DNA of 64,000 bases. Origin: Erpobdella octoculata (taxonomy: Eukaryota; Annelida; Clitellata; Hirudinida; Erpobdellidae). The DNA is taken from the NCBI GenBank assembly GCA_963978895.1, contig OZ022243.1, positions 7,818,043-7,882,042 of the forward strand. Direction: 5' to 3'. A model generated the notes under the pieces. That model was not told the origin of the DNA, did no database searches, and worked only from the letters and a program-made list of their open reading frames with translations. The position numbers were made by a program, and so were the translations under genes. The number at the start of each line of letters is the position of its first letter. Position 1 is the stretch's first letter. Shown piece by piece: positions 12,501-26,389 of the stretch.

Positions 12501-14355
12501 TTATTAGTAACCATCATCCTAAAAAGAGTCATTATCTTAAAAGTGAGTCGTGATATTTTCATTGAATTATATAGATATAGAAACTTCTGCTTAAAATTTT
12601 TTTTTTACAAAAACATGGAGCTGAAAAAATAGTTTTCATTACAAAAACAACTAACCTCTGCCTGCGTATTCTAATAAACCATTTGGTCCTCGAACATCTA
12701 TAGTCTCACCAATTTTAAGGTTTTCTAAATATTGAGTCATTTTTCCACCTTCAGGAAATTTAGGGTGGACATCTTTAAAATAAACCTTTAATAGTAAAAA
12801 ATATTATAATTTAAAGATTCCAAGAAGCCTAAAAATCGAATATTAATTTGAAATAGCAACAATTAAAAATGGCTATCATGAAAAGAAGAAAGAACAGGAA
12901 GAGTAACAATAATTGCCAGACAAAATTAGTTTGACAGTTACTTGACAATGTTGGCTCACAATGAATTTCATAAATTAAAATTTTTTATGCATTGATGATT
13001 ATTTTAACAAACAAAAAGTTTAACTTTGTATTCTATTACAAGAATTCTAGCTACTTGTATGCCTAAACCACCATATATGTTGCGTTATCAACTGTTTAAT
13101 AATAATAATAAAGACATAGTCTTAACATTAACAACTTAACATTACATTGATTAACCACACAAAATGAAAACATTAACACAGTATACCAAGTGAAATTATC
13201 TCTGTAAATGTTCCCATTTGCAAAACTAAGTACAAACGAAAGTCCGCCATAGATTAAGTACCTTTATCAGTAATTTCATGTATCCTTTATCATCATCACA
13301 TGAAATTGGGGTGTATGGCCGAATAACTAATGAATCATTTATCCGTGCAGTCAGAAAAATGTGCTGACCTTTTATCAAATATGTGACAACATATCAGATT
13401 TGAATGAAAACTACAAATCCAATCACAATTATATTCAAAAACTTACCAACAGGAAGACCAAGAATATGCTCTGGAGAAGGCAAGAGAAATGTAAAAATTC
13501 TTGTATCATGGGTCAAAATCTGAAGCATAACAAAGTTACTTATTTAGACACAAGAAAATCTTGCAATAAATACATATTTAGTTTCATGTAAACATAAACC
13601 TTTTTTTCCACAAGTTTAAGTGGATATTTAACTTCTTTATCAATCAAGGTTTTTGGTGAGGAAGAAGTAAGTAGCTTTCTGGCAAACATTATAGTTATTG
13701 CAACTACAATGAGACCTGTGGCTAGAGGCAAAGCAATCTGAATTTTGAAAAATGAATTAAAGATGCTTCACATTGTAATATTGCTTTTATTTGCTTCAGT
13801 ATTATAACGTATATAGTATAAGGGATATTTAAATACGGACACCAAAGTTGTTGGAGAAAAAAAAACTGCTCCATAAATATGAACCACAGAAAGAAAAAGA
13901 GCTTTTAACAAAAAAGTGTTCAACAGGATTCAGGAAGATATGATTAAAGGAGGAAGACATTAAGTTCAGAGATGATATTAGTAAGATATGGAAAAGTAGA
14001 ATTAATCTAATTAATGACCTTACTCAGCTATAAGCATATTTTAAAACTTATTCTGTACTTCAAAAAAGCCAGTGTAGTTGAAGAAATTCTATGAAAAATG
14101 CAGTGCAAGACCGTTAATTCTATTGACAAGGCGCGCGCCATGGCAATAAGCGGTGAAATTGCTATTAACATGGTTGAGGGTTAGGTTAGGGCTAGGGATG
14201 GGTTTAAGGTTAATATGCTAATAATAATTTTAGTAAAGAGAGTAACACTTTTGTCACTTGTTGACAGCATAAGAGAAGTTGCGATGTAGAATCTTCTAGA
14301 AATGACGACAAAAAATAAATATTTTAATTATCCTTACCGACAAATCCAGACCCAT
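6571..14355 (-). CDS. CYB5R3-like: NADH-cytochrome b5 reductase, complete, 7 coding exons
   Basis: This flavoprotein passes electrons from NADH through FAD to cytochrome b5, supporting fatty-acid desaturation and sterol synthesis at ER and outer mitochondrial membranes. Coding exons on the minus strand are 14355-14338, 13737-13600, 13519-13447, 13368-13262, 12785-12656, 12319-12050 and 6743-6571. All have GT/AG borders and compatible phases and sum to 909 nt (302 aa plus stop), about the length of human CYB5R3. The start is a MGLDLS microexon, a G2 myristoylation-like N-terminus as in vertebrate CYB5R3, followed by a hydrophobic anchor ([17 protein letters not shown]). Visible motifs are RPYTPIS for [11 protein letters not shown], the nucleotide-binding [10 protein letters not shown] and CGPPPMIQ near the C-terminus. 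The family call is very strong; the first microexon is inferred from frame, acceptor/donor and the myristoylation motif. The last intron is 5.3 kb and full of retrotransposon debris. Confidence 0.93.
7096..8880 (+). mobile_element. LINE (L2/CR1-like) fragment, endonuclease and linker, interrupted by another LINE
   Basis: The first part (7096-7919) encodes an apurinic-endonuclease-like N-terminus: [14 protein letters not shown], then [11 protein letters not shown] and GGSIALIF, with frame breaks after about 7593. Around 7870 [12 protein letters not shown] marks the catalytic SDH of the endonuclease. The second part (8464-8880) encodes the endonuclease-RT linker: [15 protein letters not shown], then [20 protein letters not shown] and ANKLWNSL. 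A separate LINE 3' end sits between them at 7920-8454. It lies antisense in the last intron of the reductase gene. No RT core is present. Confidence 0.8.
7920..8454 (+). mobile_element. 5'-truncated RTE-like LINE 3' end inserted into the L2-like LINE
   Basis: The frame at 7943-8401 encodes the C-terminal part of a LINE reverse transcriptase: [36 protein letters not shown]. An (ATA)n tail follows at 8436-8454. A 9-bp direct repeat TAAACCACA flanks the segment at 7911-7919 and 8455-8463, giving a target-site duplication, and the interrupted host LINE continues on both sides. Confidence 0.85.
8995..9300 (+). pseudogene. Ty3/gypsy protease-region fragment
   Basis: Two frames joined by a frameshift near 9120 resemble the C-terminal part of gypsy proteases. 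The first shows [19 protein letters not shown]; the second shows [15 protein letters not shown]. The ILGADF motif is characteristic of metavirus-like retrotransposons. There is no adjoining reverse transcriptase. Confidence 0.65.
9300..9660 (+). pseudogene. Degenerate LINE C-terminal fragment
   Basis: The segment [20 protein letters not shown] resembles the [19 protein letters not shown] segment of the better preserved LINE end at 10929-11545, so this is probably an older relative of the same family. No tail or duplication was located. Confidence 0.5.
10929..11545 (+). mobile_element. LINE 3' end (CR1/jockey-like), frameshifted
   Basis: The first frame encodes [20 protein letters not shown] and continues to about 11237. 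A second frame carries [20 protein letters not shown] up to a stop near 11369. This RxxxxWNxLP ending is typical of LINE polyproteins. A tail of AAATAAATGAATG-type repeats lies at about 11520-11545. Confidence 0.7.
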
Positions 14356-14727
14356 CTGTAATGATTTTTTTGTATCAAAATAATCTTTCAACAGTTTCAG
14401 TCAACTACAAACTACTACACTAGTCTGGTCTGACTACTGACTAGTCTGATGTGTCTTTCTATTCATTATTAGTGGTCTATTTTAAGAAGGAGTGGGTAAA
14501 AAGTAGAATGCAGTATAAGTCGATTTACAGAAGGGCAAAAAGAAGGACGTTTAGTGCAGAAAATTGGGCCCGTCATATCACCGATAGATATTTCACAGAA
14601 ACCTTTTTACCGAGCGACATTTCCCAAACAAAATTGTCACCGCCAGTTCAACAATGATTACCTATACCGAAGTTTGCAGCCCAAACGCGAGTGAAAAATT
14701 CTCTTCATACATTTACATAGGGACAGC

Positions 14728-17262
<2,535 letters not shown>

Positions 17263-17345
17263 TACAGCGAGCTTTTTTACATCATACGGAATATCCTCAT
17301 TATCTTGATTGATGATGCTCACATTCTCAGTGCAATAGATTAAAG

Positions 17346-17490
17346 CTGGTTTTTAGATGGTGATACCGTATTTCCTGTTAAAGGTCTTAAACCAATTCCA
17401 GAAAATATGCTGATTTTGTGCAAATGTGGTGGTAAATGTGACACTAACCGGTGTTTGTGTGCAAAAGGAGAATTGCTATGTGTTGTATAA
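17346..17490 (+). pseudogene. Cysteine-rich CxC-type coding fragment
   Basis: The frame reads FPVKGLKPIPENMLILCKCG, then GKCDTNRCLCAKGELLC. The C-x-C...C-x4-C-x-C-x6-C spacing recalls the tesmin/CXC-like motif found in some transposon-linked proteins. It is short, runs into a stop near 17490 and has no assigned parent gene. Confidence 0.35.
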
Positions 17491-17926
17491 TGTCACACAT
17501 TACATTCAGTCTCAGATTGTCACAGCAAATAATTTATAGGCATTATATCTGCAAATGAAGTGCTTCTGGTGGGGTCATACCAGTTTATTATTAATGTCAT
17601 AACATTATCAAATATTTTTTATTATTATCACCTTCATTGGTGTAGCTAGGGACCAGGAGAAGACGTGTCTTGGGGCTATTTCGAAGGATCACCAAAAGCC
17701 TTTTGGAAGAGTCGCAACATTTTTTTTTAGAACAAGCACTTACAATTGCCACCGATTTACAAGCATTGTTTTTTTAAAAAAAACCACATATTTAAAGAAC
17801 GAGAGGACACACTCTTTAAAAAACAAGAAAAAACTATAAAAAAGGCTTTCTTTAGTTTTATGGTGATAAATATCTTTACGTTATGTTATGTTAATTTAAA
17901 TAACTGTGTTACAGTTCACAGTAGAG

Positions 17927-18945
17927 CAGGGGTTCTTTACCGAAGGGGTGCATCCGTTCTTATTTGGGGGGGGGGGGGGGGGGTGCAAAATAAAAAAAAA
18001 TTGAGAAAAACGTTAAATTTGAAAACTAACATTTTATGCAATTTTAGTTTTTGCTGAGAACTACATGGAAATTTTTTAAATGTTTATTTTTGGCAATGCC
18101 TTAAATTTAAGGGTTATTTTTATTATGGTTCCTGTCACTGTCAATCAAATGATATCAAACAGATCAAGTACAAAGTTAAAAACTGAACGTGTTTATAATG
18201 GCATTTCAAAACTTAACGTGTTTAAACTGTCATTTCAAAACTCAAAGATGTCAACGAAATGGAAGTATTCAGAAGATTATTTTCAGTATGGTTTCATTTT
18301 TATCACTGACAAAAACAATAGGCCTACATAACGGCCAAAGTGCTTTTTATGTGACAAAATCCTGTCAAATGAAAATTTAAAACCAAACAAGCTAAAAAAG
18401 CATTTCAGTGACGGCGCAGCAAGTTTGGCCTATCAATGACAAACTAATAATGACATGGTTTAAAGTGGTTCAGAAAACTAAAAACCTGTGTGAGAACCAC
18501 TACTAATTCCGATTGCCTCTAACCAAGTTGCTTATTGATTTGCCAAAAATAAAAAGCTTCACACTTTTGTTTAGGAAGTTACCCAGTTTTTGCCAAAAAT
18601 GCGCTGTCATTCAATATTCCTTTTGCTACTACCTACTTGTGTGAGATTGGGTTCTCTGCGTTGGTACATGCAAAAACTAAGCAAAAAAATGATTGGAGGC
18701 CGGTGATATTAATTATTAAAAATGACAATTTTTATAACGCCGTGTGCAGCAGAAGCCACTTAAAGAGCGCTTATATGCGAATTGCCTTTTTAAAAATTGC
18801 TCCTAGTTTTTCTAATTTTATTGATGAGAAACAACAAATACATTGAATAGAAAAACTGATCCAAAACACTAAAAGTTTACTTATTATTTTTGGTATGCAA
18901 AAGTTGGAGATGCGGGGCACGAGAAAGAAAGGTTAAGAACCAATG
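17927..18945 (+). mobile_element. Internally deleted hAT (Charlie/ZBED-like) transposon with 8-bp duplication
   Basis: Ends are CAGGGGTTCTTTACC (17927) and GGTTAAGAACCAATG (18945), flanked by the perfect 8-bp duplication CAGTAGAG at 17919-17926 and 18946-18953. Inside, 18240-18400 encodes a BED zinc-finger relic (WKYSEDYFQYGFIFI, then CFLCDKILSNENLKPNK with a frame change). About 18620-18700 encodes a hAT C-terminal dimerisation segment (TYLCEIGFSALVHAKTK). The catalytic middle is missing, so the copy is inactive. Confidence 0.85.
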
Positions 18946-18959
18946 CAGTAGAGCTTTTT

Positions 18960-21050
18960 TGGTTTTTGACCGTTCAAAAATGTTTTAGTCAAAGTGCAAA
19001 AAAGTTAACCCTGTCTTAAAAGTTAATTTTTATTTGTATGTGACAGAAAGGCAGTATGACTTGTGTTTGTGTCCCAAATAAATAATATTTAGCGGTTTAA
19101 TAAAAATATTAAATTGCTGAAAATGTACACACATTATAATAAGAAAGCCATTCTTGCATCATTGCAGTGGATTGTGTTGTCGATTTGAAATCTTTTATCT
19201 AGCTTAAACTTCTTTCATGTCCAGCCATTACCACAGGCAAGGTGCAATGGAAACGAATGGTAACACAAACATTCTAAAAGATGATAAACAAATGAATCCT
19301 TGATAACCTCCATTTCCAGAGCAAAGTTTTTTGGCTTGAAGATTTTTGCCGAACTGATCAACTGCAATAAGTACCTGGATTAAATTGCAGACGTAAAAAC
19401 ATGTTTCATAAAAAGTATTTTCTAATACCCAGCAAGTTAATCAGACAGTAATGTGAGATCCCTTATCTGGTCAATTGTTTTCAAAAAGCCCTAAAAATAT
19501 TAGCTGCTATGAGTCTAATTGCATCAACATGTTTTGACCAACTTGTGCCATATAAACCCCGCCTATAGCAGCAAAAGCCCTTCAAAAGAACTTTCCAACC
19601 CTGTGGACGGTACCCATAAAGGTGGAAAAGAATAAAAAATTCACTAGCATTGTATTAGGCACCATCCATCATAGATTAAATTAAATATTTTAAATTTTTT
19701 GATTACAACAATGTCAACAATATAGTTGCTTAAAGCTTTTAGAGAAGCAACAGACGTTAAGTAGATTGACAAAATATTATATAACAACTATAACGTAATT
19801 GAGTAAAATAAATGAAAAAGTTTAGTGTTATAATAATTCTACAATAAATCAAAACTTATATGTAAATTAATACTAAAAGTTTTCAATGATCAAAATCAGA
19901 CTTTAAATTGAAAAAATAAAAATAGTACCCGAAACTTTGTACAAAATTCAATAGAGTAACAGAAGCTTTTAAGGGACATTTTCAACCAAAAAAATGATCT
20001 TTGAGCAGGGGTATCGCCACTTCCAAATAAAAAATACTTGGCCGTTTAAGAAATATTTTAGAACCAAAACGTTTTTTGGTTAAGCTTCTGCAAATTGTAA
20101 ATGTTCATTTTATAAAATTAATTTACTTTTTAGGTTTGTTTCTAAGCTAACGTTTGCTATCATTTCAATATGCACTTTCAAGCAAATTAACTTTAAAAAC
20201 TTTGTAAAGAATCATATGACAAAGCGAGGAATTAATCAGTGTCGTTTGCAATGGCAGACTAAAAAATTTTCAAATAATTATAAGTTAAGTACAAGGGATG
20301 CACACGAAGATGAAGAAGATACAGACTAAAAATGAAATACATCTGGTTTTTATATAAAAGCGATTTGCTAATCTCAAAAATATTGAGAAATTAGTATGTT
20401 TTATGGAGTAATTTTGGCTCGAGAATCAAATTTTATCAGTCCGAGTTCTGCTCTCACACTCACAAATATATAAAAGTGTGTTTTTAAAAACTTTGTTTTT
20501 TGATTCAATTGTTTTAGATTTTTTTGAAGTTTTTATAAGCGATAATTGCATTGATTTTATTTTTGGTTTTTTTGCTTGAATAAGTTTCCCCCAACAGCTT
20601 ACTTAAGAAACAATTTATACTTAAATTATTCATCTACCGCAAGTTTATGTAGACTATATAAATAGCCGAAAAAGTTTGTTTCCCCCTTTGAAAAAGTTAA
20701 AACTACGTATCTATGGAGGTGCGTTACATAGGTAAATAATACTAGGAAAAGTGCCTACAGCCCCGTGCTCCGTCCTGATCTAGATACTCTCTTGATCAGC
20801 TGAAAAAATGTCAAAATTTCTGACGGGTAGTAGTCATCTATGCTCCCCCACTCTGGCTATATGCGCTTGATGATTTTGAAGAACAGCGTAAGAAGAAATA
20901 TTAAACTTGGGAAGATACGAATAAAAAAAAAATTAAAATTAAGTTTCCATATCTGGTTTCATTCAAAGGTCGAATCGATTTGTAGATCACAAAGACAATT
21001 CAGAGTTTGATAGATTTTAATTCGGCGTGGAAATGCAGCTATCTATGGTT
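18960..21050. other. No gene recognised
   Basis: AT-rich sequence with no convincing long frame, RNA gene or transposon terminus. Confidence 0.4.
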
Positions 21051-21058
21051 GGGTTGAC

Positions 21059-22060
21059 CCAGGGGTGATTTCCCGGGTATACAGCGTATACCGACTGGTT
21101 ATCGACGTCTGTGGGCATATAACGGCGGATTTGTCAAGTTTGCTTCGTATTTACAACATAATTTAAACTTGATATCTGTAAGATGACAATGCAGGAGTAT
21201 ATGGAAATAGGCAGTCAGATTTTAAGAATTGGTCAAGCTCTAGGGGTAAGGTGGGTGTAGAGCAGCTTTAGGACAGTGAAAGTTTTGCTTTCCTATGAAA
21301 CACCTCATCGGCAGTTTAACAAAGCGGTGAAAGACATTTTCCTGGATCATACTTCCAGAAATACTTTTTCAAGTCTCCTTTAGCGATTAAAGAGTCTAGC
21401 ATTTCTGTGTGATTTTGGCGTTCTGTATGACATTCTTCAGGAGCTGTCTGTGCTTTTACCGGAGCTTCAGTCACATACAGTCACTATACATCAAGCTGAA
21501 ATACTTATAAATCAAAGTTATCGAATCATTCAAGGATGAACCGGGCGAAAAAAATTGCAGGCCATGGCTGACGGCAATTTTTGAGAAATAAATCTGAAAT
21601 CTAACAGCATTAATCATCGTCAGTTTGTGCAAAGCGTCGCTGACAACATAAGATCACGTCTCTGTAGTGAGGCAAATCCATCGAATGCGCAGTTACTGAA
21701 GGATATGGATGTTCTGGATATAAGTAACAAGGCCACCACAAGTAAGCTGTTCACTCGTCATGGCGAATCTAAAATTTGCCGAATGTGTAGACGTTTTCAG
21801 CCATTCAAGGAATGCGTGAAGTGGTGGAATGTCCAAACAACACGCCTACAAAATTGACACCATTGTTGAAAACATTTGGTACTTTTCTTTGCAGCACAGC
21901 CAAGTGTGAGCGAGGATTCAGTCTGATGAATGAAATTCTATAAAAAAAACGAAAAACGTTTCTGACTAGCCTACTGAACATCTGTCAAGTTTGATGTTTG
22001 TGAGCATGAACGGTCCTCCTATAGCCAAGTTTGAGCCAAGAAAATACGCCAGATCGTGGT
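21059..22060 (+). pseudogene. hAT transposase relic (KIAA1586/ZNF862-like)
   Basis: Broken frames read GQALGVRWV and SFRTVKVLLSYE near 21230-21300, LKDMDVLDISNK near 21700-21730 and STAKCERGFSLMNEIL near 21900-21940. The last is the hAT dimerisation signature. CAGGGGTGATTTCCCGGGTA at 21062 may be the left terminus; no right terminus was found. Frameshifts and stops make it non-functional. Confidence 0.65.
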
Positions 22061-22384
22061 TGACAAAGTACTATGTTTTTTAACCTGTACATTTTTCCAA
22101 TGACATCAATATTATTAGAAAGAGAACGGGAGGGGAGGGAAGCAAAAAGGAAAGAACGGGAGGGGAGAATTAGTTTCCAGAGATTTGAAGATTTGTGCCC
22201 GTTTAAACTGGCTGGGTCAAGTTCAGCACGGACCGGGCCGTGCCTCAATTTTTGTGCCTATAAAATAGGCCGGTTTGGGCCTGGAATTTTGGGCCAGGCA
22301 TGACATTTTTGCCCATGATTGGATAACGGGAAGTTGGTTTTTTAGTGATAAAGGATCCCAACTTATGGTTCAAGTTTTTTTTAA

Positions 22385-22510
22385 ATATTAGTTTATAGTC
22401 CTTTACACCAAGTGTTTTAAGACTGAAATAGCTGTATGTAGGAAGCACCTAAGTATTGCCTGTCGTGGATCCTAATTTGATCCTTTTAACTTTTCCTTCC
22501 TTCTTTAGAT
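22385..22510 (+). repeat. Dispersed repeat family D, copy 1
   Basis: Carries AGTTTATAGTCCTTTACACC, TGTTTTAAGACTG, GTATGTAGGAAGCAC and GTCGTGGATCC. Full copies in this window run about 170 bases and end in CCAGGCTTGGGACTGG...GCAAGGCGGAGTT. Other copies are at 22808-22976, 23388-23445, 36540-36712, 58623-58747 and 63085-63226. The family was not recognised; there is no coding potential. Confidence 0.7.
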
Positions 22511-22807
22511 AAGATAAGATAAGATAACGTTTATTATAGTGGTTTAGAAGACTTTACGCCTATAGACAACCACTTCGAATTAAAAATAAATAAATAAATA
22601 ATAATAAGAATAATAATAATAATAATAATAATAAATAGAATAAAATAAAATAAATAAAAAATGATAATAATAGATAATAAAACTAATAAAAATAAATAAT
22701 TTGTATAAAAATCAGTATCCATGCCTGGATAGCGCTACTTTAAAAGATATGGTAGTCTGTCATCGTCCAAGTCATTCCATATATTTACCACTCTAGAAAT
22801 TCTAGAG

Positions 22808-22976
22808 TCTCAAACTCCGCCTCGCTATATGCGATCCAGTCCCAAGCCTGGATAAAGGAGGAGGGACAGTTGAAAAGATCAAATATGATCTACGACAGGA
22901 AGTACTTAGGTGCTTTCTACACAGCCATTTCAGTCTTAAAACACCTAGTGTAAAGGACTATAAACTATTATAAAAA
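22808..22976 (-). repeat. Dispersed repeat family D, copy 2
   Basis: Near-complete copy in opposite orientation to copy 1, running from the AACTCCGCCTCGC end to AGGACTATAAACTATTATA. Confidence 0.7.
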
Positions 22977-23387
22977 AAAAAAAATTCTAGAGTCTAGAAC
23001 TAAAACAAGTAAATTAAAAACGAATTTTTAAAACCCAATGCTTTTATATGTAATTAAAACACAAATTTTGCAATCAATTTTTTCTTATATTACTCTTTTA
23101 TTTTATATTAAAGTCGAAATATCTTAATTATATCGAAATATCGAAATTAATTAAAATTAACTAAATTAATTGACTTATTGTAAAACTAATAATTGAATAT
23201 TGCATTGTCTTCTATTTTGAGCATGTATGCAAAATTTGAAAAAAATCTATCATCAGGAAGTGACTCAAAAATTGATTGCAAGATTTGAAACAGACAGAGA
23301 AACAAACAGACAGACAGAGAAACAAACAGACAGACAGAGAAACAGAGACGACGAGTTAATAAAAGCATTGGTAAAAAGCCTTTTTTA

Positions 23388-23445
23388 TAGTCCTTTCTCC
23401 AGACTTGGGACTGGCTTGCATTTGCAAGGCGGAGTTGTTATGGTT
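23388..23445 (+). repeat. Dispersed repeat family D, 3' fragment
   Basis: Only the terminal part remains: CTTTCTCCAGACTTGGGACT through GCAAGGCGGAGTT. Confidence 0.6.
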
Positions 23446-23734
23446 CAAGCAAGCAAACACAGTGAAGTTAAAATAAAGGATTTAAAAATACAAGCTATGC
23501 TAAAATTAAAGAATTCAAAAATTTTATAACTATTCTCCGCAAAAATTTAAATTGTATAGAATATTTGTTTCAAATTAAAAAATTTTATTTGTTAAATTTT
23601 ATTTTTTGCACCCCCTAAACTAGAACGGCACCCCCCTATGGGGGTGCACTCCACCCAGGCGCGGTCCCAGGATTTTCTGGTGGGGGGGGGGTGATATTTT
23701 TGATTGTGAGTCTTATCAACATACATAATTTCCT

Positions 23735-23820
23735 ATGTATGTATGTATGTATGTATGTATGTATGTATGTATGTATGTATGTATGTATGTATGTATGTAT
23801 GTATGTATGTATGTATATAT
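23735..23820. repeat. (ATGT)n microsatellite
   Basis: About twenty tandem TATG units. Confidence 0.95.
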
Positions 23821-24756
23821 GTTAGCAATTTTGCATAACGCGGTGGCCGCAAATGATAAATAATAAAGGCACGCAGTTGATCAACATCTCCTAATCAAAA
23901 CACTTATTAAAAAGAAATGTCTTTAGCCTAACTCTAACTAGTTTTTTAATGTCTACAGAATGACGAACATGCACTCTCCTTCAACCTCAGTGAACGCAAA
24001 TGCAATATTCAAAAAGTGTTATGTTTGTAACGGAAATTTGACAGTTTTGTTGGTCAAGTTCGACTCAAATGTATTTTCGTTCGTCGAGAATTCGATTGAA
24101 CGAGTAGATAAATGACAATCTTGTAGTTCAGGGTTTGAAGTTTGGCTAGAATTTTTGCATTCTCAATGCTCAGTGGGTGCCGATTTAAAGAATGACGTAA
24201 TCTTAATGAAGTTGCTGCAGCGCATTTTTTTGCTGGAAGTTCAAGATTTTTTCTTGACATCTTCAACACAATAATTAGAGTCTATGCAGTAGAATTATTA
24301 AAACAAATATTTATTTATTTATGAAAAACAAATTAAGTACTTTACCACCTTTAGACTTCACAGGAAACAGAGGATATTTTCCCTTTTTGATTAAATAGGT
24401 ATATGGAAAAACTAGTGTTCTAAACTCATACGAACTCAATTTTTCTTTAATTTTTTTTAACGATTAACGTCAGGAAACAACGAAGAATAGAAAACCCAAA
24501 AAAAGCTGAAAACCAAATGAGAATCGCTTCAGCTGGATATCCTCATTTATATGCTGCTAGTTGGCAGGACATAATCGCCTTCCGTTGGTCAAGCATATCT
24601 TAGGCATAGTAATGAAAAATTAATAGCGCATTGCTGATGCCCACAGATTTCTTTATATTTTATAACTATATAGGTTAGATAGATAGTTGGTGTTTGGCGA
24701 GGGTTGTTTGGTGTACGTTCAACTTTATTTTTTCATTGAAAAAATTAAGCTCTGAG

Positions 24757-26329
24757 CAGGGACGTCATTTCAGCAAAACCTTAGGGGGGGGCAAGATGTT
24801 TTAGGGGCCCACTCAGGGGTGTAGCTAGGGTCTTCTGCGCCCGAGGTCAAAACACAAAATCGGCCTCCTGCATAACATTTTTTGCTTATTTCTCCCAAAA
24901 ACCTGATGACAGGGAATGGGGGGTAGTTGGAGCCAATTTTCAAGAAAAAAAATCGAAACCCTCGTTTTATTTTTCCTCACAAAAAACCGGGAAAACACGG
25001 GAAGATCACTTACAATAGCATCTGAGTGAGCATAAGAGCCTTTCCAAATGTCTGCTGTGACTCTGTGAACAAGGATATTACAATCAAAATCTACTGTAAA
25101 TGGTAATTTGACGCATATTATGCCAATAACATTTCGATGTCAACTCGCAGAACTTCTTGTAAAATAGCCAATACGAGCAAATCGCTTAAACGTTCATAGC
25201 CACAACTCTATTCGTGCAGCTAAACGTTCGTTCGTTTTCTACCAAAGTAACAGGCAAAGTCAAAACAAGATCTGCAAGGCGAATCATATTGCAAAATGCA
25301 TTTTGTATTTTTGCTAAGTGAAAACGCAAGTATTCCAAATTAAGGCAATGAGCCCAGTTCCCCTTAAATGATGTCTCTGAGTTTTGAAAGTAACGGTCTG
25401 AAAGGTGCCCATATATTAACCATGGGTCTACTTAAAAGTCAGGAGCCTACATAAAAGCCAGGGAGGGCTACTTAACAGTCAAGAAAACAGTCAGGAGAGG
25501 GTCAGTAAAAAGTCAGGAACAAGTCAGTTAAAAGTCAAGAAGGACCAACTTGAGTGCCGGAGCCCACTTAAGTGCGGGGAGACCTACTTAAGGACGGGAG
25601 CCCACTAAAGTGCAGAGGCCCACGTAAGTGCATGGTCCACTTTAGTGTCGGGATTTTCTTAAGTACGTGGGGCTCACTTCATTGCCGAGGGTTCCCTTAA
25701 CTGCAAGGGAGCCATTTTAGTGCCGAGTGCCCTCTTAAGTGCGTATGGTCCAAGAAAAACTGCTTAAATCAGGAAGTGCCTACTTAGGTGCCGAGGGCCC
25801 CCTTAAGTGCGAGGGACCCAATTTAAGCCAAGTGCCCCCTTAAATGCGTGGGAGTTACTTCAGTGCCGGGGGCCCCCTTAGGTGCGTGGGGCCCACTTAA
25901 ATGCAGAGGCTCACGTAAGAGCAGGGCCCACTTCAGTGCGAGGGGTCCTTTTCAGTGTGTGGGGCTATCTTCAATGCCGAGGGCCCCCTTAAGTGCGAGG
26001 AACCCACTTTAGTGCTGAGGGCCCCTTAAGTGCGTGGAATCCACTTCAATGCAAGGGGCTCCCTTAGATGCGTGGGGCCCATTTTAGTGCGGAGTGCCTC
26101 CTTAAGTGCGTGGGACCAATTGAAAAGTCTAGGAAAAGCCACTTAAAAATCAGGAAAGGCCCACTTGAGTGCCGGGGGCCCACTTAAGCGTGGGGGAACC
26201 ACTTAAGGGCAGGGGCCCACTTAAGAGCGTAGGGCCCATTTTAGTGACGGGGCCCACCTTGGTGCCGGGGGCCCACTGAAAAGTCAGGGGGGCGACCGCG
26301 CCTCCTGCCCCCCTTATTTGACGTCCCTG
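24757..26329. mobile_element. Non-autonomous hAT-like element with internal minisatellite and perfect 8-bp duplication
   Basis: Terminal inverted repeats CAGGGACGTCA (24757) and TGACGTCCCTG (26329) are flanked by the identical 8-mer GCTCTGAG at 24749-24756 and 26330-26337. There is no transposase frame. The right half is a degenerate GC-rich minisatellite (25420-26290). Near 24826 CAGGGGTGTAGCTAGGG resembles the end of another hAT family. Confidence 0.85.
25420..26290. repeat. Degenerate minisatellite of CCCACTTAAGTGC-type units
   Basis: More than 25 imperfect units of roughly 28-35 bases, built around CTTAAGTGCG, GGGGCCC and CACTTNAGTGCCG. The units are degenerate and abutting rather than separated by unique spacers. 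Confidence 0.8.
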
Positions 26330-26389
26330 GCTCTGAGGCTGGTGGGGGGATGCATCCCCAGCATCTTCAATGGTAGGATCGCGCCTGCC

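Larger units (their letters stand above)
23656..26387. mobile_element. hAT-like element with CAGGCGCGG ends, containing a second hAT-like element
   Basis: The left end CAGGCGCGGTCC at 23656 is inverted relative to GGATCGCGCCTG ending at 26387, and both are followed inward by CTGGTGGGGG-type sequence. Flanks (ACTCCACC and CCCACCAG) overlap but are not an exact 8-bp duplication. The outside sequences look like one interrupted Charlie-type right terminus (CACCAGTTAAGAGCCCCTG). The element at 24757-26329 lies inside it. Confidence 0.5.

Noticed and set aside
14150..14200. Telomere-like GGTTAGGGTTAGG-type sequence
   Set aside because: Only a few imperfect units within the reductase first intron; too short for an interstitial telomere call.
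25420..26290. Possible CRISPR-like array
   Set aside because: Eukaryotic context, and the units are degenerate and contiguous with no unique spacers; it is a minisatellite inside a transposon.
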